A program made the translations under genes and the position numbers. A stretch of 64,000 nt of DNA, from NCBI GenBank assembly GCA_019422525.1, contig JAHZDE010000002.1, forward strand, positions 372,001-436,000, in the 5' to 3' direction. Below, one piece after another: positions 16,553 to 24,977 of this stretch (position 1 is its first letter; each line of letters starts with the position of its first letter). The notes beneath the pieces were generated by a model. That model did not search any database, was not told where the DNA came from, and was given only the letters and a program-made list of their open reading frames with translations. This stretch comes from Clostridiales bacterium. Its GTDB lineage: Bacteria; Bacillota; Clostridia; Oscillospirales; Acutalibacteraceae.

Positions 16553-18947
16553 CGCGGAACCCGGAAATGTGGCAAAAATCGGAAATACGGAATATGCGAC
16601 ACTGGATGAGGCAATTGAAGCGGCAGGGGATGGAGATACCATTGAGTTACTGGGAGATGCTACTACACAAGGAATAAATCTCCATAAAGATTTGACGATT
16701 CAGGCTGCTGGCGGTCTTGCTAGTGAGCCGACTATTACCTTTACCCAATATGGTATTGCATTAGCATATGGTGATAAAGATCAGGGTTGGTCGTTGACAT
16801 TTAAAGATCTTAAAATCTCTATGGAAGATATTGGGATAACTCCGGCTACAGGTGAATGGAACTGGGTAAGTATTTGTACTAGTAATTCTTCTATTACTCT
16901 CGATAATGTCGATATGGTAATGGATGGTGAAAATGCTCAAGGTGCGTGGAATGCGCAAACGCAGGCGTATAAAACGGTTCATGCTATTTATTTTACTGGC
17001 GACAGTGAATTAAATCTGATTAATGGTACAAATTTAACAATTAAAAATTATGATGAAGATGCGTTAGAGTGGGATAGTGGAAACACCAATTATAAAGTTA
17101 ACATTGTAAATTCCACTTTTATTTCCGACAATAATCGTTCGGGATTTACAGGAACCTTCTATGCAACGATTGATAATAGTATAGTTAAAGTACTTAACAG
17201 TAAAGGGAATGGTTCTAATGGCACATACTATACTATTAAAAATGGCTCGGAAGTGCTGTTCGATGGTAACGGTAGTTGGGGTATCTCTGCATATCGGATT
17301 GATATGACAGATAATTCTACCCTTACTGCTACAAATAATGAATATAGTGGTATTTGGGTTCGCATTCTGAATGTGGATAGCACTTGCACGTTGGATGTAG
17401 AAAATAATGGATATGGAGGCCAATGTGATTTGAATAGTTCATCCATTTCGGCTACATCAAATGCTGGCATCAGTTTTTGGGGGAATGGCTCTGCTGCTAG
17501 TACGATTGAAGCAGGTGCAAATGTAACTATTAAGAATAATGCGGGTTCTGGTATCTCCGGTTTACAAGGTGTCAGCAATCTTTCGATTGGTTCGGCTACG
17601 ATTGTAAACAATGGTATCAATAATACTGGCGCAGGTGCTGTATGTGGCGGCGGTATTTACACCATCGGCACGATGAACTTGGGCCCAGATGTTGCAATCT
17701 ATAACAATCATGCCAGTGTGGCAGGCGATGATATTTATTATGCCCCCACCACTGATAACAAAACTTTGTCCTTCGGCAAAGTCGGCTCCGACTGGGTGCT
17801 GGATGACTGTGAACACCTGATTGACGGCTGGTATCAGGATACAGCTGATAATCGCTGGGAAGCACATGCAGAAGACGCAGAGGAGAATTATATCAAACTA
17901 TACGAAGGCTTTGACGAGGAAACTGGTTTACAGACGGTAACAGGAGCTCTTTCTCTGAAAGCCGCCCACGGACATGATCCTAAAGATAAGGTTAGCTATC
18001 CTGGGCTGGACAAGCAGGTTAAAGATGACGACGAAGGCTGGAACGACGATGTAAACGCAGCAGCCGGACAGAAAGTCAACTTCCAGCTGACATCCAACGT
18101 CCCCACGGATTTGACCAATTATCTGAATCCTGAAGACGTATATCCGCCCGTTATTGGTGACGCAGAACCCGGCGAAGCGGGAGCAGTTGCGGTTGAAGGC
18201 AGAGGCAGCTATGTTCTGACCTTCCATGATGTGCTGGATTCCATGCTGACGAATCTTGGAAATTATGTGGTCAAGATTGGCGATACCGAGCTGACTGCAG
18301 GCCAGTATGAAGTGCTGACGCCTACAGACGGCTGCAGCTTTGAGATTTCTCTGGACTTGGTAGCGCTGTATGAAGACGGCGTGATTACGGATGCCAATAT
18401 TGAAGATGCAACGCCCATCACTGTGACCTATGATGCGACTTTGAGCGAAGAAGCAACAGCAGGCACCTATGAGAACAAAGCATGGGTAACGGCTCCCAAC
18501 GAATGGAAAACCAGCGAGGATATCGTTTATGTGAATACATACGCCATCGATATCTTCAAGTACGACCAAGCTGAACCGACGAAGGGCCTGGAAGGTGCAG
18601 AGTTTGAGCTGTATCAGAAGGATACAGGAGGGAATGTGATTGAGGCCTCCAAAAAGACCTTGATTTCTGGTGCAGACGGTAAGATTTTGGTGGACGGATT
18701 GGATGAAGGAACCTACTATTTGAAGGAAACCAAGGCTCCTGAAGGCTACGTTTGCAGCAGTGCAGAACTTGAAATTGTCATTCCGGGAAGCGCAGATGCT
18801 GATAATACGGTAAGCGTAAGATTTGCAAACTCCCAGATTCCTCACACTGGCGGAAGCGGAACATTGATGTTTACCATTGGCGGCGCAATGCTGATGGCCA
18901 CCGCAGGTATGTTGCTGGTAGTTTCCCGGAAAAGAAGGAAGGCATAA
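16467..18947 (+). CDS. Sortase-anchored beta-helix adhesin / pilin, twin 2
   Basis: An 826-residue paralogue of the preceding gene, in the same order: an almost identical signal peptide; a beta-helix region (about 45-430) rich in Asn, Ser and Gly whose sequence has diverged almost completely from twin 1; then a nearly identical C-terminal half with linker, D2-type domain (Lys in GLDKQV, Asn in ENKAWV), SpaA/CnaB domain (DIFKYDQ, slightly longer here with EAEFELYQKDTGGNV-like insertion; YYLKETKAPEGY) and IPHTG (791-795), membrane helix, SRKRRKA. Constant ends with a variable centre suggest that duplication was followed by exchange or divergence of the binding part. It probably shares a transcript with twin 1. 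Confidence 0.85.
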   Translation: MKKKMMKRLVSWVVAAAMVVAMLPVSVLGAEPGNVAKIGNTEYATLDEAIEAAGDGDTIELLGDATTQGINLHKDLTIQAAGGLASEPTITFTQYGIALAYGDKDQGWSLTFKDLKISMEDIGITPATGEWNWVSICTSNSSITLDNVDMVMDGENAQGAWNAQTQAYKTVHAIYFTGDSELNLINGTNLTIKNYDEDALEWDSGNTNYKVNIVNSTFISDNNRSGFTGTFYATIDNSIVKVLNSKGNGSNGTYYTIKNGSEVLFDGNGSWGISAYRIDMTDNSTLTATNNEYSGIWVRILNVDSTCTLDVENNGYGGQCDLNSSSISATSNAGISFWGNGSAASTIEAGANVTIKNNAGSGISGLQGVSNLSIGSATIVNNGINNTGAGAVCGGGIYTIGTMNLGPDVAIYNNHASVAGDDIYYAPTTDNKTLSFGKVGSDWVLDDCEHLIDGWYQDTADNRWEAHAEDAEENYIKLYEGFDEETGLQTVTGALSLKAAHGHDPKDKVSYPGLDKQVKDDDEGWNDDVNAAAGQKVNFQLTSNVPTDLTNYLNPEDVYPPVIGDAEPGEAGAVAVEGRGSYVLTFHDVLDSMLTNLGNYVVKIGDTELTAGQYEVLTPTDGCSFEISLDLVALYEDGVITDANIEDATPITVTYDATLSEEATAGTYENKAWVTAPNEWKTSEDIVYVNTYAIDIFKYDQAEPTKGLEGAEFELYQKDTGGNVIEASKKTLISGADGKILVDGLDEGTYYLKETKAPEGYVCSSAELEIVIPGSADADNTVSVRFANSQIPHTGGSGTLMFTIGGAMLMATAGMLLVVSRKRRKA

Positions 18948-18995
18948 AGGTATTGTGTAGATAAGCTGGCTCTGCCAAATGGCGGGGCCGGCTTA
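17772..18995 (+). repeat. Adhesin 3' repeat, copy 2
   Basis: Second copy of the repeat at 15104-16312. Similarity is high over the whole length apart from a few indels in the linker and SpaA domain. Confidence 0.9.
18962..18995 (+). repeat. Intergenic hairpin, copy 2
   Basis: A fully paired 15-bp stem (TAAGCTGGCTCTGCC with GGCGGGGCCGGCTTA) and loop AAAT. Compared with copy 1, one pair changed from T-A to C-G on both arms, and two single changes swap between G-U and Watson-Crick pairs. An overlapping shorter hairpin (GCCGG-CTTA-CCGGC, 18987-19000) is followed by TTTTTATT and could act as a terminator here. Confidence 0.7.
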
Positions 18996-19041
18996 CCGGC
19001 TTTTTATTCGGTCTATATTCCATAATAAAGGAGCGGAGAAA

Positions 19042-21075
19042 ATGAAACGGAAATTTGCAAGACGTGCACTTAGTGGGTTGTTATCACTATTGATGGTCCT
19101 GGGCCTGTTACCGCTGACGGCGATGGCGGCGGGAAGAGGTCCTAAAGTAAACAACGTGGATATTTCATATGTTTCCAGTGATGATGAGGAAAAAGACCTG
19201 TCATTTTTGGAAGAAATTGCTCCTGTTCTGATTGATAAAGACGAGGATTTAAACTGGCCGCATATTTTCGATGGGAACCAGAATTATGGCCCTTATTATG
19301 AAATTCCTTCTCCTGAAAAAACCTCCTACTACGATTTTGAGACCGATACGTTGTATGTGTTGGACTATATTGAGTGGGATTATCTTGATAAAGATGGAAA
19401 TACTACAAGATTAGCTGGGGATACTTCCAGCGACTTTATCGGTAACCACGGCGACTATTCCCCGACTACTGAGACAGTTATTTACAACGATACTGAAACT
19501 GTAAAAATTGTTTATCACTGGTATATTGTTAATGAAGATTCTGACCCGGATTTGTTAAACTATATTACCAGTCTTAATCGTACAATATACAGCAATAATG
19601 AAGAAATAGAAGCAAGTCCTCAAAATGTCTATACGGTAGAGAGCCGGGAAAATCTGTCGGTTGCATACTCCACCAGTATGGATATGAAAAACCTGACTTT
19701 TGCTTCTACAAGTACAGATGCTTGGTATTTCATGAATTTCGGAATGAATTTCATCAGTGATAATAGCCTTATTGCATTAATTTTTACCTTTGACGATGCC
19801 ATTGATGTTGCGAATAGTGATTTTTCACAAGCCGTTTTGACCAGCGATATGTTTGTGATGGACCCGAATGATATTATCAAAAACGGCCAGACAGTGGTAA
19901 TGCCCTGTTATTGGAATAGCGAAAAAGCGTTGGCGGCCAAACAAGCGGGTACTTTACAGACTTTGATTACATTGGACAATGTGCAGTTGTCCATCAAAAA
20001 TGAAGGCTGGGTATATGACAGTGCGGCCGGTGGATATAAGCTGGATATTCACAATTATGGCGAAGTAAAGGGTGTATCTATTGCTACTAGTTCGTTAGTA
20101 AAATCGGGAACTATTGACGGCGGCAGCAAGGCCGATGCCTTCACCCTCATCAGCACCGAAAAGGTCAGCGTGCCCGGCATGAACAAAACTATCGTGCTGG
20201 ATGACGGCACGGAAGTGGATGCAAACACCGCCGCAGCCGGCGATACGGTGGACTTCAAACTCAGCTCCACTGTCCCCGAGAACCTGAAAGAGATTATCAA
20301 GTATGAAGTGGGCGCAGAAGGCGACGAGTTTGCAGACGGCACCGCTGAGGGTACATATACCTTAACCTTCCATGACCAGATGGACGATGCTTTTGTGAAT
20401 CCGACTGGTTATGTGGTGAAGATTGGCGACAGAGAACTTACCACGGAGCAGTATACCATTCGTACTGAGAATTTGGCAGATGGTTGTGATTTTGAAATTG
20501 ATTTGGATCTGGCCGCCTTGTATAATAATGAGGTTATCACCGATGCAGATTTGGGGATCACTCCCATTACAGTGACCTATACCGCGACCTTGGCTAAGGG
20601 CACCACTGCTGGTGAGTACTACAATACCGCTTGGGTTACCTTCCCGGATGACGAGTCCGCCCATGATACCGTAACGGTAGAGACCTTCAAGATCAAAATT
20701 TTCAAATACGACCAGGCGAACCCGGAAACCGGCCTTGCTGGCGCAAAGTTTACCCTGACGGACAGTGAGGGTACAGTAATTGCCACGGTTACTTCCGGCG
20801 AAGACGGCTATGCGGTTATTGACGGGCTGGATGCCGGTACCTATGTCCTGACGGAAACCGAGGCGCCCGACGGCTATGTGAAGAGCGACACCCCGTTGAC
20901 TATTGTTATCCCTAATGACGCAAATAGCGAGAATGTAGTAAACGTCAAGTTTGCCAACTCACAGATTCCTCACACCGGCGGCACTGGCACGCTGATGTTT
21001 ACCATCGGTGGCGTTGTCATTATTGCAATGGCGGGCGTACTTCTTCTGGCATCCCGTAAAAAGAAAAAAGCTTAA
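19042..21075 (+). CDS. Sortase-anchored pilin-like surface protein
   Basis: The 677-residue product has a signal peptide (about 1-30), an N-terminal domain (about 31-370) rich in Asp, Tyr and Trp that I do not recognise and that is unrelated to the beta-helices of the twins, then a D2-type isopeptide domain (about 375-555; Lys in VPGMNKTIV, Asn in YYNTAWV), a SpaA/CnaB domain (about 560-630; IKIFKYDQ, E-box YVLTETEAPDGY) and IPHTG at 642-646 with membrane helix and SRKKKKA tail. The C-terminal half resembles the twins but is clearly more distant. It could be the shaft or tip pilin. AAAGGAG precedes the ATG; longer frames upstream run through the terminator hairpin. It lies between the twins and the sortase. 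Confidence 0.82.
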   Translation: MKRKFARRALSGLLSLLMVLGLLPLTAMAAGRGPKVNNVDISYVSSDDEEKDLSFLEEIAPVLIDKDEDLNWPHIFDGNQNYGPYYEIPSPEKTSYYDFETDTLYVLDYIEWDYLDKDGNTTRLAGDTSSDFIGNHGDYSPTTETVIYNDTETVKIVYHWYIVNEDSDPDLLNYITSLNRTIYSNNEEIEASPQNVYTVESRENLSVAYSTSMDMKNLTFASTSTDAWYFMNFGMNFISDNSLIALIFTFDDAIDVANSDFSQAVLTSDMFVMDPNDIIKNGQTVVMPCYWNSEKALAAKQAGTLQTLITLDNVQLSIKNEGWVYDSAAGGYKLDIHNYGEVKGVSIATSSLVKSGTIDGGSKADAFTLISTEKVSVPGMNKTIVLDDGTEVDANTAAAGDTVDFKLSSTVPENLKEIIKYEVGAEGDEFADGTAEGTYTLTFHDQMDDAFVNPTGYVVKIGDRELTTEQYTIRTENLADGCDFEIDLDLAALYNNEVITDADLGITPITVTYTATLAKGTTAGEYYNTAWVTFPDDESAHDTVTVETFKIKIFKYDQANPETGLAGAKFTLTDSEGTVIATVTSGEDGYAVIDGLDAGTYVLTETEAPDGYVKSDTPLTIVIPNDANSENVVNVKFANSQIPHTGGTGTLMFTIGGVVIIAMAGVLLLASRKKKKA

Positions 21076-21121
21076 TCTATTATAAACCCATAGACCGCTT
21101 TTAATCAGTGTGAAGCGGCTG

Positions 21122-21152
21122 GCGGAGGGAGAGTGGGAAACTCTTCCTCCGC
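21122..21152 (+). terminator. GC-rich hairpin after the pilin gene
   Basis: GCGGAGGGAGAGT and ACTCTTCCTCCGC form a 13-bp stem (one G-U) with loop GGGAA. Only a short T-rich run (TTTTCTC) follows, 8 bases later, so it may be a weak terminator or a processing site between the pilin and sortase genes. Confidence 0.5.
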
Positions 21153-21173
21153 TGTCCCTGTTTTCTCTCGGGG

Positions 21174-21206
21174 CCTTTCCCCGGTGCAGCAGCTGCAGGG
21201 GAAAGG
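21174..21206 (+). promoter_or_regulatory. Hairpin that can bury the sortase ribosome binding site
   Basis: CCTTTCCCC (21174-21182) pairs perfectly with GGGGAAAGG (21198-21206), and the interior is closed further by TGCAG/CTGCA (21185-21189 with 21193-21197). The right arm contains the AAAGG of the sortase ribosome binding site AAAGGAG, 8 bases before the ATG at 21216. Confidence 0.6.
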
Positions 21207-21215
21207 AGCCAAAAT

Positions 21216-22076
21216 ATGAAGCGAAGACCCCGTTTGATTACGATTCTGATTATTCTGCTTTTTCTCATAGGGCTGGGCGTTTTGCTGTACCCAACTGCCA
21301 GTGATTTGTATTATCGTTGGCAGGCCAAACAGGAAATCGAAGCCTATAATGAGGCAGCCGGACAAATTGTCGAAGCGTCTGGAGAAGATTATTCTGAACT
21401 TTGGGAGGCGGCAGAGGCCTATAATCAACAGCTTGCCCAGCAGGGGAATGCCATGCTGGATGTTTCGGAAGAAGAGGAAGCAGAAGTTTTTAACCTGCTC
21501 AATCCATTGGGAACCGGAATGATGGGAAGTATTGAGATTCCTGCTATTCAGGTGAATATTCCTATTTTTCAGGGGACTGGCGAAAAAGCACTGCAATCGG
21601 GCGCAGGTTTTTGGCTGGGAACCAGTTTGCCAACCGGTGGGCCAAGTACTCATTGTGTTTTAACGGCCCATAATGGGCTTGTGAAGGCCAAAATGTTTAC
21701 GGATTTGGATAAGCTGCAAATGGGAGACCAGTTTACTTTACACATTCTGGACAGAGACTTAACGTATCAGGTGGACCAAATTTTGGTTACAGAGCCGGAG
21801 GATACCAGCGCCCTTCAAATTGTGGAAGGAAAAGATTATGTCACACTCTATACCTGTACGCCTTATGGGATCAATACCCACCGCCTTTTGGTAAGAGGTG
21901 TGCGGGTAGAAGGGGATGGCAGTTCCAATGGTACAGACTGGAACAGTATCATTCTGTCTGGATGGCTTTTGGGATTTATTTTGTTCTTGCTGCTTCTGCT
22001 TTTGGCGGCATTATTCTACTGGAAGCGCAGAAAAAAAGCCGCCGGAAAGGAGGAGAGTCATGATGCGCAATTATAA
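21216..22076 (+). CDS. Class C (pilin-polymerising) sortase
   Basis: Cuts sorting signals between Thr and Gly and joins pilins to each other. The 286-residue protein has an N-terminal membrane helix (about 7-27), an extracellular sortase barrel, and a C-terminal membrane helix (about 249-272), the two-anchor layout of class C. Candidate catalytic residues are H152 (LTAHNG), C214 (TLYTCTPYGINTH) and R223 (HRLLVRG); the spacing fits pilus sortases such as pneumococcal SrtC as I remember them. I see no obvious DPF/DPW lid motif ahead of the barrel. It follows three IPHTG proteins and overlaps the next gene by 17 bases, so all five are probably one assembly unit. Confidence 0.92.
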   Translation: MKRRPRLITILIILLFLIGLGVLLYPTASDLYYRWQAKQEIEAYNEAAGQIVEASGEDYSELWEAAEAYNQQLAQQGNAMLDVSEEEEAEVFNLLNPLGTGMMGSIEIPAIQVNIPIFQGTGEKALQSGAGFWLGTSLPTGGPSTHCVLTAHNGLVKAKMFTDLDKLQMGDQFTLHILDRDLTYQVDQILVTEPEDTSALQIVEGKDYVTLYTCTPYGINTHRLLVRGVRVEGDGSSNGTDWNSIILSGWLLGFILFLLLLLLAALFYWKRRKKAAGKEESHDAQL

Positions 22077-22938
22077 AAAGTGTACATTTATCCAACAATT
22101 CAAACGGTCGTTATGTCTGGGAATCGTTATACTGTTAATCACTGTGTTTTGTATCCCAGTAGGAGCGGCGGAAACTTCCAATATAACGCTTATGTTCGGC
22201 CCGGAGGGGGCAACGTTTCACTTATATCGCACAGCGGATTTGGAGCCCGATGGCAGCTATACTTTTTCCGGCCAATTTGCAGACTGTCCCGCGGAACTTC
22301 CCGGCTATGATTGGCTGGAAACAGCCGCAGAAGTGGCAGACTATGCAGCGGATAAACAACCGGATGCGCAGAAACAGATTTCTGCTGGTTCCTTGACGTT
22401 TTCCGGTCTGTCAGAAGGGCTGTATCTGGTAACAGGTACTCCGTTGATTTCGCAAGGGGTTCGATATACGCCTGTACCTTTTATGGTGAGGGTGGAGAAT
22501 GAGGACATCACCTGCTATGTGAAATCAGACCAGGAGCCGGTAGAAGAGCCCATCACAGACTATCAAGTCAAAAAAGTGTGGAAGGGTGACGATGATGCTG
22601 CCAGCCGTCCGGATTCTGTAAAGATACAGCTTGTAAAAGATGGTTCCATTGTGGAAACGGTCACCCTTAATGCTGAAAATCAATGGAGCTATAGCTGGAA
22701 CGATATGGGAAAACACACCTGGAAAGTACAGGAGATTCAGGTACCGGAAAATTATACGGCAACGGTCACACAGAATGGGACTCTTTTTACCATTACCAAC
22801 ACTTTTGTCTCTTCCAGTCAGCCATCTCCTGGCCCCGGCACCGGAGAAACCATCATATTTTTATGGGGGGTCGGTGGCGCAGCTATCCTTTCCTTGATCA
22901 TTATTGTTTTGCTCAGACGTCAAAAAGCAAATTCGTAA
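22060..22938 (+). CDS. CnaB-domain surface protein with degenerate sorting signal
   Basis: The 292-residue product has a signal peptide (about 1-35), an N-terminal domain of about 130 residues resembling small pilin domains (ITLMFGPEGATFHLYRTADL; TFSGLSEGLYLVTGTP), a CnaB domain (about 168-248; VKKVWKGDDDAASRPDSV to TITNTF, with E-box HTWKVQE), then a Pro/Gly linker, GPGTGE (258-263), a membrane helix and RRQKANS. The GPGTG keeps the P-x-T-G core of a sorting signal but lacks the first Leu/Ile. It would suit a basal pilin or wall anchor for the pilus. Two ATGs (22060, 22063) follow AAAGGAGG; both lie inside the sortase gene, pointing to translational coupling. Confidence 0.75.
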   Translation: MMRNYKKCTFIQQFKRSLCLGIVILLITVFCIPVGAAETSNITLMFGPEGATFHLYRTADLEPDGSYTFSGQFADCPAELPGYDWLETAAEVADYAADKQPDAQKQISAGSLTFSGLSEGLYLVTGTPLISQGVRYTPVPFMVRVENEDITCYVKSDQEPVEEPITDYQVKKVWKGDDDAASRPDSVKIQLVKDGSIVETVTLNAENQWSYSWNDMGKHTWKVQEIQVPENYTATVTQNGTLFTITNTFVSSSQPSPGPGTGETIIFLWGVGGAAILSLIIIVLLRRQKANS

Positions 22939-22948
22939 ATTTCCAGAT

Positions 22949-22987
22949 AAAAAACCGCCCGGAATTCGCTTCCGGGCGGTTTTTGTT
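22949..22987. terminator. Bidirectional terminator at the end of the pilus operon
   Basis: AAAACCGCCCGGAA and its perfect complement form a 14-bp stem with loop TTCGC, flanked by A-run and T-run, between two converging genes. Confidence 0.9.
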
Positions 22988-23003
22988 TCATAGTATTGTG
23001 TGG

Positions 23004-23258
23004 TTAGTTTAAATCCATCATTTTGGCGCTGACGCCGTCCAACTCATTAAAGGCAGCCAGCATTTTGTCAATGGTTTCTTTCTCCCCGCAGGCCTGCAGC
23101 ATAATGACACCGTCATCAGAACAAAATTCCTCGCTGGTTTCATGAAGACCGACGCGAAGACGGATGTTGCAGCCGAAATCAGTGAGTGTTTTTTGCAGAT
23201 TCAACGCATTGCTTCTCCGATGGTCAACCCGCAATCCGATAATGTAATAGCAATTCAT
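23004..23258 (-). CDS. Iron-only hydrogenase system regulator, TM1266 type
   Basis: The 84-residue product is a small ACT-like/NikR-C-like protein of the family annotated as a putative regulator of iron-only hydrogenase systems. Features are YYIIGLRVDHRRSNALNLQKTL, a central GCNIRLRVGLHE and a closing helix-strand ending GVSAKMMDLN. The real role is unproven in the family. The ATG at 23258 has AAAGAGG upstream; the longer frame upstream is not similar to anything. No hydrogenase genes are in the window. A promoter on the minus strand is visible at 23325-23354. Confidence 0.8.
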   Translation of the reverse strand: MNCYYIIGLRVDHRRSNALNLQKTLTDFGCNIRLRVGLHETSEEFCSDDGVIMLQACGEKETIDKMLAAFNELDGVSAKMMDLN

Positions 23259-23324
23259 CACAAAACCTCTTTTCTTTGAATGTTCCTGTTTTGAGTACAG
23301 GGATTCCCATATTTTAACAACTAT

Positions 23325-23354
23325 AGTATACCATAATAAAGAAAAAATGTGCAA
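23325..23354 (-). promoter_or_regulatory. Promoter for the TM1266-type gene
   Basis: Minus strand TTGCAC, 18 bases, TATACT, about 65 bases upstream of the start codon. Confidence 0.45.
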
Positions 23355-23446
23355 TGATTTTATCACTATTGTTGCCAATTTTTAGAGGTCTACTCTTCTC
23401 TTTTTTATCATATGGTTTCTTAAGGAAAAAGAGGGGGGAATGATTT

Positions 23447-23998
23447 ATGAATATTATGGGTAAGCCGGGAAAGAAAAGGCTGATAGCGTTGATTGTCTGT
23501 TTGGGAATCGTAACAATAGGGATGTTTTTCTTTCCTCGTGGAGGAGATGAATCGGAGCCTTCCTTTCAGGTACAGGGAGCCACTGCAGACCAGAGAATCG
23601 CTTTTTTGGCACAGTTTGGATGGGAGGTTGAACCAGAGCCTGTGGAAATCCGGGAAGTGGTGATTCCAGAGACATTTGACGATGTATATACCCGCTATAA
23701 CGTATTGCAAAAGGAGCAGGGGATGGATTTGCTGCCCTATGCAGGAAAAACGTGCAAACAATGGATTTATCGAATTACCAACTATCCATTATCGGGAGAA
23801 GAAGTAAGGGCAGTCCTGCTGGTATATGATGGAATCGTGATAGGCGGGGATATTAGTTCGGTTGAATTAGATGGCTTTATGACAGGGTTTGAAGGAGAAG
23901 GCGGCGAAATTGAAAATTTTCAGGAATCTCAGGAAGAGACAGAAGATGCGGCAGCTGCTGTAGATGCAATAGCGGAAGATGCTTGGCCGACGGATTGA
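23447..23998 (+). CDS. DUF4830-domain membrane-anchored protein
   Basis: The 183-residue protein has one N-terminal membrane helix (about 10-29) and an extracellular domain that I recognise as DUF4830, seen widely in gut Clostridia: IAFLAQFGWEVEPEPVEIREVVIPETFDDVYTRYN-type opening, then QGMDLLPYAGKTCKQWIYRITNY and LLVYDGIVIGGDISSVELDGFMTGF. The C-terminal 35 residues are acidic and low-complexity. No function is known for the family. A GGGGGGAA run precedes the ATG. Confidence 0.75.
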   Translation: MNIMGKPGKKRLIALIVCLGIVTIGMFFFPRGGDESEPSFQVQGATADQRIAFLAQFGWEVEPEPVEIREVVIPETFDDVYTRYNVLQKEQGMDLLPYAGKTCKQWIYRITNYPLSGEEVRAVLLVYDGIVIGGDISSVELDGFMTGFEGEGGEIENFQESQEETEDAAAAVDAIAEDAWPTD

Positions 23999-24076
23999 TG
24001 AAAAGCTATTTACATTTGAAAGTGTGGACGGTAAAATAATACATAGTAGGAAAGACGTAGAAAGGGTGAAGTCTTT

Positions 24077-24784
24077 TTGGCATTGGAACGTCTGGATAAA
24101 ATACTGGCATCACAGGGAGTTGGAAGCCGGAAGGATGCAGGAGCACTGATACGAAAAGGTGCTGTAGAAGTGAACGGCCGGGTGGTGCGCCGTCCTGAGG
24201 AGAAAGCAGACGGAGAAAAAGATGAAATTTCTGTTTATGGAAAGCGTTTGCTGGTAAAAAAGTATCTGTATATCATGATGAATAAACCGGCCGGAGTGCT
24301 GTCAGCTGCCCGGGATAGCCGCACGCCGACTGTGATTGATTTGCTGCCGGAAGCCCTTCGCAGAAGAGGGTTGTTTCCGGCGGGAAGATTGGACAAGGAT
24401 ACCACCGGCCTTCTGATTATCACAGATGACGGAGATATGGCTCATCGGATGCTTGCCCCCAAGAGTCATGTCATGAAAAGATATGAAGCCGTACTGGACA
24501 TTCCTGCCGATGAGGAAGATGTGGATGCTTTTGCTAAAGGAATTCCGCTGCAAGATTTTGTATGCCTGCCTGCCCGCTTGGAGCTTGAAAAAGGGACGTG
24601 TATTGCCAGAGTGGAAGTTCAAGAAGGAAAATTTCATCAGGTAAAGAGAATGTTTGCCGCACGGGGTAAAACGGTACTTACCCTGAAAAGGCTGCGGATT
24701 GGTGGGCTGGATCTGGACGAAACCCTTCAGCCTGGACAGGCCCGAGAGCTAAATGAGAAAGAAATAGCGCTCATTTTTTCATAG
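24077..24784 (+). CDS. rRNA pseudouridine synthase, RsuA/RluB family
   Basis: Converts a uridine in rRNA to pseudouridine. The 235-residue product has an N-terminal S4 RNA-binding domain (about 2-48, ERLDKILASQGVGSRKDAG) and the synthase domain with catalytic Asp in GRLDKDTTGLLIIT (about 97-110), YIMMNKPAGVLSA, and GKFHQVKRMFAARG near the end. The length fits the RsuA type (16S U516 enzyme) better than RluB. No ATG is usable; the TTG at 24077 is about 6 bases downstream of AAAGGGTGAAG, and a second TTG lies two codons later. Confidence 0.88.
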   Translation: MALERLDKILASQGVGSRKDAGALIRKGAVEVNGRVVRRPEEKADGEKDEISVYGKRLLVKKYLYIMMNKPAGVLSAARDSRTPTVIDLLPEALRRRGLFPAGRLDKDTTGLLIITDDGDMAHRMLAPKSHVMKRYEAVLDIPADEEDVDAFAKGIPLQDFVCLPARLELEKGTCIARVEVQEGKFHQVKRMFAARGKTVLTLKRLRIGGLDLDETLQPGQARELNEKEIALIFS

Positions 24785-24977
24785 CAAGTTGTACCAAATT
24801 GAGCGAAATCCTTTGGGATTTAGAACATTTTCATAAAGTACAAACGTAAAGTTTGGGTAAATCCAGTCTATAAAGTCGGACGTAATTCTGGTATACTTAC
24901 TTCAGTAAATCTCTTATGGGTTTCTATATCATAAGAATTTAGGGTAATTTAAAACAACAGTCTGCAGGAGGTTAATT

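Noticed and set aside
13865..21075. Phase-variation tracts in the adhesin genes
   Set aside because: I looked for long homopolymer or short tandem repeat runs and inverted repeats around promoters that could switch genes on and off. I saw none long enough to call.
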